From assembly GCF_020166395.1 (NCBI RefSeq), contig NZ_JAIQXU010000005.1:62001-126000 (forward strand): DNA of 64,000 nucleotides, read 5' to 3'. The notes under the pieces are model-generated. The model was not told where the DNA came from, did no database searches, and saw nothing but the letters and a program-made list of their open reading frames with translations. The translations under genes and the position numbers were made by a program. The DNA comes from Deinococcus betulae. Its GTDB lineage: Bacteria > Deinococcota > Deinococci > Deinococcales > Deinococcaceae. Shown one piece after another: positions 29,408-37,527 of the stretch; the first letter of the stretch is position 1, and every line of letters starts with the position of its first letter.

Positions 29408-32400
29408 ATGACGTTCGCGCCGCGCCGTTCACCCACCCACGAGCCGACTCCGCCGTCGGTTTCGCCGTCTTCCCAGCCGCACGCGCCCCAGCCAGAACGC
29501 CAGCAGACCCGGCAGGTCCTGGAACGTCATACGGTCCGCCCGCTCACGGCGCAGCGGCAAGCTGTGCAGGCGCCACTGAGGGCGGCTGCGCTGGAGAGGC
29601 AGGAACTCGAACGTGTGGCCGTGCAGCGCCAGGCCGCCCAGACCCAGCTGGCCGCCCTGCCCCTTTCGGCACGTGGGGCGGAGGCAGCCCTTCAGCGTCA
29701 AGCGCAGCCGTCCGCACCGGTCCCCACGAAGCCCCAGACCCCCAGCGAATGGGTGACGGTCATGCGGGCACGGGCCGAAGAGGTGGACGGCGTGGCGCTG
29801 GACACCCGTGCGGCGGCCCAGTTCACCGCCCTCCAGCGGCAGGTGGCGCAGACGCTGGCGCAAGGCTTCAAAGCAGACCGGGGCCCAGCGACAGCCCGCT
29901 GTGAGACTTACGGCGAGCATCTGGCGACCTTGCAGCGGCATCCGGTCAGCGCGCCGGTCTCGCGGGCGGTGCTGAGCCTGGTCCCCGGTGGGGAGCGACT
30001 GGCTCTGCAACGCGCTGTGGACACGGCTGTGCAGCGTCATGAGACCCAGGCCACACAGGACGCCCAAGTGCTGCGGGCACTCGCCCTTCAGCGGCAGTTG
30101 GCGGAACTGGACGCAGAGGCGACGCAGCCTGTGTTGCAACGCATTCAGGCCAGACGTGGAAGCGGTAATCCTCTCCCGGAAGCCGTTCAGCGCCATTTGG
30201 AACAGGGCCTCAACCACGATCTGAGCAAGGTGCGGATTCACGACGACGGCGAAGCCCACACGCTCGCCAAAGGTGTCAACGCGCTTGCTTTTACGACGGG
30301 CACCGACATCTTTTTCCAGAGCGGGAAATTCAGCCCCAACACGAAAAGCGGCCTGGAACTCCTGGCACATGAGGTCACCCACACCGTTCAGCAGTCCCAG
30401 GGCCGAGTGGGCAAAGGGATTGACCCCGACGCCGGGCTGGAAAGCGAGGCCCGCACGATGGGCGCCAAGCTGGCCCAGGCCATGCCCAGCCCCAAGAGCC
30501 TGATGCCGCCCAGCCTCCATACGCCTGGGGTGTACAGCCAGAAAGCTGCTCTGCAACGAGCACAGGACGGGGCAGTCCAGCGCTTTGCCCTGAAACCCCT
30601 GTATGACCTGCAACCGCAGGCGGTGCAGCGCTGGGGCAATCCCCTGAGCTGGGCCGCCGACAAGGTCAAAGACGGCGTGAGCGCCATTGCCGATAAAGGC
30701 AAGGAGATGATTGCCGGCGCACTGACGGCCCTGCCCGGTTACCGCGAGCTGTGCATGGCCTTTGGCAAGGATCTGGTGACGGGCAAAACCATGTCGGCCA
30801 ATCCCGACAGCATTCTGGACACGCTGGCCGGCTGGGTGCCCGGACCCCTGAAGGACATCCTCAAAGCGCTCAAGGAAACGGGCGCCATCCCGAAGGCCTG
30901 GACATGGTTCAAGGCCGAGCTGGGCAAGCTGGATCTGGGGGGCGCGCTGGGCGAGATTGCTGGAGCGATTGGCAAGGCGGACCTGGGCGGGGCCAAGAAC
31001 GCCGTAACCCGCCGCATCAGTGGCCTCAAGAACCTGATTGTGGGCAGTGCCCGCAAGATTGCCGACATCGGGTTGACCGCGCTGGCCGCCGGACTCGGGC
31101 CGGTGGGGCAGCAGGTGGTGGCTCAGCTGCGGCAGGGCGGCGACCTCATCCTGCAGGTCCTGAAAAACCCGGCCAAGTTTGCTGGCCACCTGCTGAGCGC
31201 CCTCAAGGGCGGCTTCTCCAAGTTTGCGAGCAACGCGCCCAAACACCTCCAGAACGGGCTGGGTCAATGGCTGACCGGCGCCTCGGGCATCACCTTTCCG
31301 GCCAAACTGGACCTGCAGGGCGTCTTCATGACGGCCCTGAGCGTGATGGGCCTGACCTATCAGGCGCTCCGGGGCCGTCTCGTGAAGGCGATGGGCCCCA
31401 ACGGTGAGAAACAGGTCCGGGCGGCTGAAGGCACGATTGACACCCTGAAGAGCATCAAGGGCGGGTTGCACAAAGCCGATGAACTGAAGGCCAACCAGGC
31501 CCCGGTCAGCGGCGAAGTGGTCGCCGGCCTGAAAACTGAAGTGACCAAGAGCGTGGTCATGGCGGGCATCACCAAAGTGGCGAGCATGCTGATTCCAGGG
31601 GGCGGCTTCGTGCAGGCCCTGATTGGGGCGTTCCGCAGTGTGCAGTTCGTGATTGAGCAGGGCAAGCAGATCATGGGCGTGGTGACCAGTGCGGTTCAGA
31701 GCGTAGGCGCGATTGCGGCCGGCAACATCGGGGCGGCGGTGGCTGGAGTGGAAAGTACGCTGGCGCGCAGCATTCCGGTGGCGCTGGGATTCCTGGGCAA
31801 GGTGCTGGGCCTGGGCAACATTGGCACCAAGATCAAGGGTGTCATCGCCAAGGTGCGCGGCAAGCTCGATGGCCTGCTCGACAAGGTCGTCGCGCGTATT
31901 AAAACCGCCATCAGTAAATTAACGGGGAAACCGAAGAACACTAAATCTGAAAGCGCGACCCAGGACACACCTGACAGCCGCGCTGTGAAGGCTGAAGTTC
32001 GGGCTTATCTTTCTGGCCAGTTGCCCCGGCAGGGCACGGCAAAAAACACGCAGGCCACCTTGCAGCAGGCTATGGACAAGTTTAGGCCCAGGGGCCTGAA
32101 AGCTCTCCGCACGAAGCAGGTGAAGCGGGGGCAATACCAGATTGAGGCCAGTGCGTCGCCCTATGAGAATGTCGGTCTCACTGACACGAAGATCATGTTC
32201 GATCAGGACGACCTCGAACTCATGACCATACGGCGTGGCGTGGCCCTGAGGGCCTCTATTAACGGCATTGAGATTCAGTCGGCGAACACGCCAGGAAAGA
32301 AAGGCGAGTTACCGAAACACGCGGAAGAGAATTTTGTGCTGAACGCCGAGCGGGTGATTAAGCGCTTCGCCGGGCAAACGCCTGAAGTGATTGTGCAGTT

Positions 32401-32752
32401 GTCAAGCAGTCCCTGCGGTGACCCTGGGTGTGACGCGGACCTTCAAAAGAAACTGCACAACTGCGCCTCGACGCTCATTGAATTTTCTCAACGTCACCAG
32501 GTTAAACTTCGCGTTCAGGTGTTGGGCATCTACTCGCCCAAAGTAAAAGGCGGCAAAGCTCTGTCGAGAGACGGCATTCAGCGGATGCTTGAGCACGGTA
32601 TTCGCGTCGAAACCTGGTCACCGGAGCAGGCCATCACGCAACTGGAGACTGATGTGGGTCCACTTGATCCAGCCATCAAAAAATCAATTCACTCCAAGCT
32701 GCGAAATGTCATCAAAGAACTCGAAGCCCTCTCCGGACTGAATTTGAGGTAG
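29408..32752 (+). CDS. DUF4157 (eCIS-core) polymorphic toxin with C-terminal deaminase-like domain
   Basis: 1114 aa. (1) About 1-250: Gln/Arg/Ala-rich, recurring ALQRQ/VQRH motifs. (2) About 252-330: DUF4157/eCIS-core domain, LEQGLNHDLSKVRIHDD, ALAFTTGTDIFFQSGKF, and H321-E-V-T-H325-TVQQ, an HExxH zinc-protease-like motif. (3) About 400-830: long helical region with glycine-rich hydrophobic helices. (4) About 850-1114: a C-terminal module with H971-A-E973 and P1002-C1003-x4-C1008, the zinc-binding and catalytic signature of the cytidine deaminase fold, 30 residues apart. DUF4157 proteins are known cargo of extracellular contractile injection systems. Inference: a toxin deaminating a nucleic acid or nucleotide. 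Module 4 is visibly less GC-rich, as in exchanged toxin tips. GGGAGG precedes the ATG. Confidence 0.8.
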   Translation: MTFAPRRSPTHEPTPPSVSPSSQPHAPQPERQQTRQVLERHTVRPLTAQRQAVQAPLRAAALERQELERVAVQRQAAQTQLAALPLSARGAEAALQRQAQPSAPVPTKPQTPSEWVTVMRARAEEVDGVALDTRAAAQFTALQRQVAQTLAQGFKADRGPATARCETYGEHLATLQRHPVSAPVSRAVLSLVPGGERLALQRAVDTAVQRHETQATQDAQVLRALALQRQLAELDAEATQPVLQRIQARRGSGNPLPEAVQRHLEQGLNHDLSKVRIHDDGEAHTLAKGVNALAFTTGTDIFFQSGKFSPNTKSGLELLAHEVTHTVQQSQGRVGKGIDPDAGLESEARTMGAKLAQAMPSPKSLMPPSLHTPGVYSQKAALQRAQDGAVQRFALKPLYDLQPQAVQRWGNPLSWAADKVKDGVSAIADKGKEMIAGALTALPGYRELCMAFGKDLVTGKTMSANPDSILDTLAGWVPGPLKDILKALKETGAIPKAWTWFKAELGKLDLGGALGEIAGAIGKADLGGAKNAVTRRISGLKNLIVGSARKIADIGLTALAAGLGPVGQQVVAQLRQGGDLILQVLKNPAKFAGHLLSALKGGFSKFASNAPKHLQNGLGQWLTGASGITFPAKLDLQGVFMTALSVMGLTYQALRGRLVKAMGPNGEKQVRAAEGTIDTLKSIKGGLHKADELKANQAPVSGEVVAGLKTEVTKSVVMAGITKVASMLIPGGGFVQALIGAFRSVQFVIEQGKQIMGVVTSAVQSVGAIAAGNIGAAVAGVESTLARSIPVALGFLGKVLGLGNIGTKIKGVIAKVRGKLDGLLDKVVARIKTAISKLTGKPKNTKSESATQDTPDSRAVKAEVRAYLSGQLPRQGTAKNTQATLQQAMDKFRPRGLKALRTKQVKRGQYQIEASASPYENVGLTDTKIMFDQDDLELMTIRRGVALRASINGIEIQSANTPGKKGELPKHAEENFVLNAERVIKRFAGQTPEVIVQLSSSPCGDPGCDADLQKKLHNCASTLIEFSQRHQVKLRVQVLGIYSPKVKGGKALSRDGIQRMLEHGIRVETWSPEQAITQLETDVGPLDPAIKKSIHSKLRNVIKELEALSGLNLR

Positions 32753-32754
32753 CT

Positions 32755-33213
32755 GTGGACCGTTCAAGTATGACTCAGGAACAAATCAAGCAGCGTCAAT
32801 GCTTTCTAACGGTGCTTGAGGCAGACGGCTGGCAGCTCAAAAACGTTGAGGCTTTTGACAATGACCTTTGGTTGGATGCGGAGATCACGGCAAGAAAGCG
32901 GACTCCAGAAAGCATCATGGAACTCAACTACAGCTTTGAAAACAGCTATGTCAGTTTGGCGGTGGCAAAATTTGATGAGGGACGCGCCGAATATGTCATT
33001 TATTTCGATACCCTTCAAAAGTCAGGGGACATTCTTGGGGTTATTGTCGAGCACTCATCTGCATTAACCGTCAAGGGAGCAGTCCATCTGGCGGCGAGGC
33101 TGGCAGGCGAATACCCCGGCGACGTTTTCTTTTTCACGGGTACAGAGAGTATTGCCGTCACACAAGATACAGCACTCACTGTCTTCGAAAAATTCAATAA
33201 CGAGCTGGCCTGA
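32755..33213 (+). CDS. Putative immunity protein for the deaminase-like toxin
   Basis: 152 aa, not recognised as any family. It begins (GTG 32755, GAGG 5 nt upstream; ATG 32770 is an alternative) 2 bp after the toxin stop. Acidic, soluble, no signal peptide: WQLKNVEAFDNDLWLDAEI, YVIYFDTLQKSGDILG, YPGDVFFFTGTESIAV. Its codon use and base composition are clearly more AT-rich than the chromosome and like the toxin's C-terminal module. The position directly after a polymorphic toxin tip is the classical place of the cognate immunity gene; the function is inferred from that alone. Confidence 0.6.
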   Translation: MDRSSMTQEQIKQRQCFLTVLEADGWQLKNVEAFDNDLWLDAEITARKRTPESIMELNYSFENSYVSLAVAKFDEGRAEYVIYFDTLQKSGDILGVIVEHSSALTVKGAVHLAARLAGEYPGDVFFFTGTESIAVTQDTALTVFEKFNNELA

Positions 33214-33327
33214 GAATTGAGGAGCGGGCACTATATTGGTCACGCGCATATCTTGGCGCCGAGACTGGCCCACTTATGGCGGGCCAGAACAGATTGGGAA
33301 TAAAGGCGATCAGTCCGGCGCGTGCTT

Positions 33328-33465
33328 CATATGGATTCCGTCTGTAACGCCAACAACCCAGCACCCCACTGGGTTGCCAACTCCACGCCCGGAACCCGTT
33401 TTTCTCCCACTCGCTCCGCTTGAATTGAATCGTTTTTGTAAACGATTCAATCGGAGTTCGTATCA
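33328..33465 (-). repeat. MITE-like repeat, copy D (inverted, divergent interior)
   Basis: On the minus strand it starts TGATACGAACTCCGATTGAA and ends CGGAATCCATATG, matching the termini of the other copies, but the interior is unrelated to them. It includes a perfect 11-bp stem TTGAATCGTTT/AAACGATTCAA with a 4-nt loop (33426-33451). It looks like a second subfamily sharing only the ends. Confidence 0.6.
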
Positions 33466-33589
33466 CACCGCCAAAGGTCAAGGCCAAGCGGGCAGATCCG
33501 CGCTGAAAGGATGAATACGGCGCGGCCAGAAAGTGCATTGAGTCCGCATTCTCCGTGCTGGTCGGTGCAGGGCTGCGCTGGGGACAGGT

Positions 33590-33748
33590 CATACGGACTC
33601 CGATTGAATCGAGCAGAATGCCGGGTGGAATCCGAGCAGACTTGGAAAGCTGAGCAGCAGGGCGAGCAGGAACAGCTGCAGATTCCGCGATATGGAGGCG
33701 CAGACGGGGCCTTTCCGGCTGTGCTGCAATGAAGCGCAATTCGCATCA
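33590..33748 (+). repeat. MITE-like repeat, copy E
   Basis: About 159 bp. Left end CATACGGACTCCGATTGAAT, interior GCAGAATGCCGGGTGGAATC and TCCGGCTGTGCTGCAAT, right end GCGCAATTCGCATCA (degenerate). Shares with copy F a longer interior (GCAGACTTGGAAAGCTG type) that B and C lack. Confidence 0.8.
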
Positions 33749-33850
33749 AGACCTCCCTCAGCCTCCGATCGAAGGTGGCGCTCTGCATCCTCGCCCATAA
33801 CCTGAACTTCCTCGACCTCACCACCTGAGCGCTGCCTTGTCAATTCGCGG

Positions 33851-34900
33851 TTATTCGTCAGTTCTGCGTAATTCCGTCACGCTCCCGTAACCGCCCACAA
33901 ACAGGGCCACTCGCAATTCATGCAGAAACTGCCGCAGCCAGGCTTCGGCCGCCTCGGCGCTGTGCAGGGCAGGCTCCAGCAGCGGGCGGGCCACCGCCAC
34001 CACCTGCGCCCCCAGGCTCAGCGCGCGGGCGGCGTCCAGCCCCGTGCGAATGCCGCCCGACGCCACCAGCGGCAGCCCTGGGGCGGCCTGCCGGGCTGCC
34101 CGCAGCGCCTGGGCGGTGGGCACGCCCAGGTCGCACAGGTCAGGCGTGATCACCGCGCCGTGGTGAACCAGCTGTTCTACGCGCGCCCAGCTGGTGCCGC
34201 CGGCTCCGGCCACATCCAGAGCGGCAAAGCCCAGTGGTGCGGCCGCCGCCACCGTCTGCGCGTCCAGGCCGTGGCCCACCTCTTTCAGCAGCACGGGAAA
34301 CGGCAAGGTGGGCACCACCCCGGCCAGGCGGTCCAGTAGCCCAGCCCAGCGGGTGTCGCCGCCCGGTTGCAGCGCTTCTTGCAGCGGGTTGACGTGAATG
34401 GCCAGGGCGTCGGCGCCCACCTCAGCCACTGCCCGGCAGGCCTGCTCGGCGCCGTAGCCCAGCAGAAACTGCGCGCCCCCCAGGTTGCCCACCAGCAGGA
34501 TGTCGGGGGCCACCTCGCGCACCAGAAACGAGGCGCGGGCCTCAGGGCGTTCCAGCATCACGCGCTGCGAGCCCAGCATCATGCCCAGCCCCAGCCGCTG
34601 CGCCGCCTGTGCCAGATGCCGGTTGATGCGCCCGGCTGCCTCGGCGCCGCCAGTCATGGCGCCTATTAGAACGGGTGCCCGCAGGGACCGCCCTAAAAAA
34701 GTGGTGTCCAGCCGGATGGCGTCCAGATCGCGCTCCGGGAGGGCACGGTAGGGCCACGGCACCACTTCTAGCCCTGTGGTCTGCAGCGCGTACTGGCTGT
34801 CGGGGCGCAGGCAGGCCTCAATGTGGCGCAGCTTGCGCTCCTGAATGGGCGCGGGCTGCTGGCCCGGCGGCGTGTCGGTGCCCTGGTCGCCTCGTCTCAC
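33851..34900 (-). CDS. fni: Type 2 isopentenyl-diphosphate delta-isomerase
   Basis: 349 aa, FMN- and NADPH-dependent interconversion of IPP and DMAPP for isoprenoid (carotenoid, menaquinone) synthesis. Signatures: RKLRHIEACL near the N-terminus, PVLIGAMTGGAE, GLGMMLGSQR, HVNPLQEALQPGGDTRW (Mg/substrate site), FPVLLKEVGHG, GGTSWARVE and the FMN phosphate site LVASGGIRTGLDAARAL. TAGGCT lies 6 nt before a GTG (34900) that fits the family start, so a leaderless GTG start is chosen. Confidence 0.93.
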   Translation of the reverse strand: MRRGDQGTDTPPGQQPAPIQERKLRHIEACLRPDSQYALQTTGLEVVPWPYRALPERDLDAIRLDTTFLGRSLRAPVLIGAMTGGAEAAGRINRHLAQAAQRLGLGMMLGSQRVMLERPEARASFLVREVAPDILLVGNLGGAQFLLGYGAEQACRAVAEVGADALAIHVNPLQEALQPGGDTRWAGLLDRLAGVVPTLPFPVLLKEVGHGLDAQTVAAAAPLGFAALDVAGAGGTSWARVEQLVHHGAVITPDLCDLGVPTAQALRAARQAAPGLPLVASGGIRTGLDAARALSLGAQVVAVARPLLEPALHSAEAAEAWLRQFLHELRVALFVGGYGSVTELRRTDE

Positions 34901-34906
34901 CTTTAC

Positions 34907-34912
34907 AGCCTA
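34907..34912 (-). promoter_or_regulatory. -10 box TAGGCT of fni
   Basis: TAGGCT, 6 nt (GTAAAG), GTG 34900. Decides the GTG start. Confidence 0.6.
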
Positions 34913-34962
34913 GCGGGCTGGGCCGTGTCCAGCACATCAAAAGCGTGCAGCGTGACACAAAG

Positions 34963-34991
34963 TTGACAGTCTGGAGAAGTCGCGCTACTAT
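34963..34991 (+). promoter_or_regulatory. Promoter of the initiator tRNA gene
   Basis: -35 TTGACA (34963-34968), 17-nt spacer, -10 TACTAT (34986-34991): the strongest consensus promoter in the window, as expected for a stable RNA. Transcript leader about 63 nt. Confidence 0.9.
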
Positions 34992-35060
34992 TCCTGAGCG
35001 CTGAAAAGCGGCCCCCACAGGGAAACCGCGACGCAGACGTCAAAAGCAAGACCAGAGTAT

Positions 35061-35137
<77 letters not shown>

Positions 35138-35142
35138 CTTCG

Positions 35143-35164
35143 CCCCCACTTCGGTGGGGGTTTT
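35143..35164 (+). terminator. Intrinsic terminator of tRNA-fMet
   Basis: CCCCCAC TTCG GTGGGGG (stable tetraloop) followed by TTTT. Confidence 0.92.
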
Positions 35165-35221
35165 CTATATGTGGCCACCAACGGGAACCCTGCCGCGCCG
35201 TGCCGCGTAAGGCACAGGCGT

Positions 35222-35725
35222 ATGAGTCTTGCTTTCGTGGTTTTCCTGGTGGCCTGGGTCATCGGTATGATTGGCACCTTTGTTCCGGTGATTCCCGCCA
35301 CGGCCATCATCTTTCTGGGGTCGGTGGCTGCGACGCTGGTTGACGGCTTTCAGCTCTGGCCAGACCTGCCCTTTTTGCTGACCTTCCTGGCGATCACCAT
35401 CCTGATTGGGCTGGTGGACAACCTGGCTTCGGCGTGGGGGGCGCGCAAGTACGGCGGCAGCAAGCAGGCGGTGTGGGGCGCCCTGATCGGCGGCCTGGTG
35501 GGCATCTTGCCCATCATTCCTTTCGGCCTGATTCTGGGGCCGCTGCTGGGCGCCCTGATTGCCGAACTGGTCGTGGTCAAAAAGCTGCCCGTTGACGCTC
35601 TTCGCTCTGCCTGGGGCACGCTGGTGGGGCTATTGGCTGGTCTGGCCGCCAAGCTGGTGCTGCACCTGATGATTGGCCTGTACGAGCTGTGGCGCCTGTG
35701 GGACCCTAGTAAGAGCCTGCTGTGA
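35222..35725 (+). CDS. DUF456 family membrane protein
   Basis: 167 aa with about four to five transmembrane segments and the DUF456 pattern: [68 protein letters not shown]. Function of the family is unknown. ATG 35222 is chosen because it starts the first membrane helix. Confidence 0.85.
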   Translation: MSLAFVVFLVAWVIGMIGTFVPVIPATAIIFLGSVAATLVDGFQLWPDLPFLLTFLAITILIGLVDNLASAWGARKYGGSKQAVWGALIGGLVGILPIIPFGLILGPLLGALIAELVVVKKLPVDALRSAWGTLVGLLAGLAAKLVLHLMIGLYELWRLWDPSKSLL

Positions 35726-36122
35726 CCCGGCCGGTCCCATGCTGGCCTCTGTCTTCCACGTCGGGCCTCTGATGCTCTCGTCGCCCTGCGCTGCCCCTCA
35801 ATGTCCTGGAGGTCAACCGGCCAGCGCAGGACAGCCAGTGCCAGCTCTCTGCCGACACGGCCGCCCGAAATTTTGGCGATCCGCGCCACTTGGATAGGGG
35901 TGAGCGGCTGAGCCTTCCTCACCACGTCTACCTCCCTGGAGCCTTCACCCGAAGGCTCTTTGTGTTATTACAGACTCCGATTGAATTGAGCAGAATGCCG
36001 GGTGGAATCCGAGTGGACTTGGAAAGCTGTGCGGCAGAGCGAGCAGGAACAGATGCGGATTTCGCGATATGGAAGCGCAGACAGTGTCTTGCCGGCTGTG
36101 CTGCAATTCAGCGGAATCCGTA
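35726..36122. other. Intergenic region with MITE copy F
   Basis: 397 bp between convergent membrane-protein genes. The left 240 bp show nothing recognisable; the right part is MITE copy F, which reaches into the next gene's stop codon. Confidence 0.55.
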
Positions 36123-36125
36123 TTA
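35967..36125 (+). repeat. MITE-like repeat, copy F
   Basis: About 159 bp. Left end ATTACAGACTCCGATTGAAT, interior as in copy E, right end GCGGAATCCGTATTA. The terminal TTA (36123-36125) is, on the minus strand, the TAA stop of the adjacent membrane-protein gene. Confidence 0.85.
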
Positions 36126-36821
36126 GCGGCTCAGCAGCAGGGGAGCGAGCGCGATAAAACCCACCACCAGTGCGGGCAGCAGAGGCAGCAGCGCCCCCGC
36201 CAGGGCCCGCCCGGCGTGGCCGGTGAGTTCTCGAAAAGCAGCGAACGCCAGGCCACTCTGGGCCAGGGTGCCCAGCATCGTGACCGCCAGCAGCAGGAAA
36301 GCGGCGGGCGTGCGGGCCAGACCGGCCAGTGCCAGCTGCTGCACCCGCCGCGCGTCTTCGGCGGCCCCGGCCAGCGCGGCGGCCGTGGGGTGCCAGGCCG
36401 AGGCTGGGGTCAGCAGCGCCAGGACAGTCACCAGCACATACAGAGGTGGTAGCAACGCGAAACTCGCACCGTACACCTCGGCGGGGCGTCCGGCCCGGCC
36501 CGCACCCAACCGGCCCAGGCCCCACAGGAGCAGGAACGTGAACATGGTCAGGAACGTGCCGCCCAGCGCGTTGGTGGCGTGCACCGCCAGCGGCGCTGTA
36601 CCGCCCGCCACCTGGGCAGCGAGAGTGACGGCTGGGCGCACCAGGGCGGCGTAGGCCACCCCCGACAGCACCGCCGCCAGGCCCACGACCCCCAGGTAAC
36701 GCCACGCCAGAGGCTCGGTCGGCGCCAGCGTCCGGGCAAAGAGCCGTGGCCCGGTCAGCAGGGCGGTGGACAGGGGCGCGTCGGGGCTGGGCGGCAGGGG
36801 AGACGGGGCAGAGCGGGCCAT
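36123..36821 (-). CDS. Multi-pass membrane protein (Yip1-like), ending inside a MITE
   Basis: 232 aa, about five to six transmembrane helices after a short Pro-rich N-terminus (MARSAPSPLPPSPDAPL). The layout resembles the Yip1/DUF1282 superfamily (loop GRPAEVYGASFALLPPLYVL), function unknown. TACCAT lies 10 nt before ATG 36821. The stop codon TAA is the first triplet of MITE copy F, so the original C-terminus may have been changed by the insertion. Confidence 0.7.
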   Translation of the reverse strand: MARSAPSPLPPSPDAPLSTALLTGPRLFARTLAPTEPLAWRYLGVVGLAAVLSGVAYAALVRPAVTLAAQVAGGTAPLAVHATNALGGTFLTMFTFLLLWGLGRLGAGRAGRPAEVYGASFALLPPLYVLVTVLALLTPASAWHPTAAALAGAAEDARRVQQLALAGLARTPAAFLLLAVTMLGTLAQSGLAFAAFRELTGHAGRALAGALLPLLPALVVGFIALAPLLLSR

Positions 36822-37121
36822 AAACCCCGCCATGGTAGAGGCTGAAACAAGAGCAGACCAGCGACCAGACTTCAACCGGCGCGCAGCAGCTCAGCAGAGA
36901 GCCAATGAGAAAACGGCGAGTTGAGACAGATCGCCAACTATGGCGCTCGGCGCGGCGCTGTCTCTCCTCCAGGCGCGGCGCTCTTTTCTTGCGGCGCTGT
37001 GGTTGAGAAAGATGCTGTGGCATGGCCCACAGCCCGCCTCTGTTTCTGTGGCCTTTCTTTGAGAAGCCTCAAATCAGAGGTCTACATGGCCCGCGCTCCT
37101 GCCCTTACAATTTGCATCCGG
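36822..37121. other. Intergenic region between divergent genes
   Basis: 300 bp. Contains three short GGCGCGGCGCT-like repeats (36950-37010) and the TACAAT box (37108-37113) of the next gene; nothing else recognised. Confidence 0.4.
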
Positions 37122-37433
37122 ATGACGGACCTTGAACTCTTCCTCGTTGTCGTGTCAGCGCTCTGTGCGCTCTATGCCCTGTTCACTTTCCGCGCCAGCG
37201 CCCACCGCCTGCATTACCGGGACCGCCCTCTGTTCTGGCGTGGCGTCGCCCTGCCGCTGGGGCTGGGTGGCCTGGGCCTTGGGCTGCTGGCCTACGCCCT
37301 ATTGACGGACACCTCGACAGGTGTGTTCTGGGCGGCGGCGGCCCTGGGCGCTCTGACCGCTGCCCTGGCCTGGCTGACTGAGCTGGAACCCAACCGGGTG
37401 GTGCGCTGGGCTTACCGGACCGTCAAGTCCTGA
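37122..37433 (+). CDS. Small membrane protein, unknown
   Basis: 103 aa, three hydrophobic segments (about 5-25, 44-65, 70-88), short cytoplasmic loop ASAHRLHYRDRPLFWRG. No family recognised. TACAAT lies 10 nt before the ATG. An earlier in-frame ATG (36921) would add a tail without coding character. Confidence 0.7.
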   Translation: MTDLELFLVVVSALCALYALFTFRASAHRLHYRDRPLFWRGVALPLGLGGLGLGLLAYALLTDTSTGVFWAAAALGALTAALAWLTELEPNRVVRWAYRTVKS

Positions 37434-37448
37434 GCGGAGCGCAGGAGA

Positions 37449-37485
37449 GGAGCCGGATCACCCGAGAGGGGGCCTGGCTCTTTTC
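37449..37485 (+). terminator. Probable intrinsic terminator
   Basis: GAGCC...GGCTC stem with G/C-rich interior followed by TTTTC, after the small membrane-protein gene. Confidence 0.5.
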
Positions 37486-37514
37486 ATGCGCCCCGTGTCC
37501 TCACCCGGAGCAGG

Positions 37515-37520
37515 TACACT
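37515..37520 (+). promoter_or_regulatory. -10 box TACACT of the PIN/TRAM gene
   Basis: TACACT, 7 nt (GCTGGGC), GTG 37528. Overlaps the frame extending upstream to ATG 37486, so it decides the start. Confidence 0.65.
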
Positions 37521-37527
37521 GCTGGGC

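Larger units (their letters stand above)
33214..33850. other. Intergenic region with two MITE copies
   Basis: 637 bp between the immunity-like gene and the convergent IPP isomerase gene. It has a hairpin CTGGCCC(9 nt)GGGCCAG at 33267-33289 (possible terminator, no T-run), MITE copy D (minus) and copy E (plus). Open frames here lie inside the repeats and are discounted. Confidence 0.6.
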
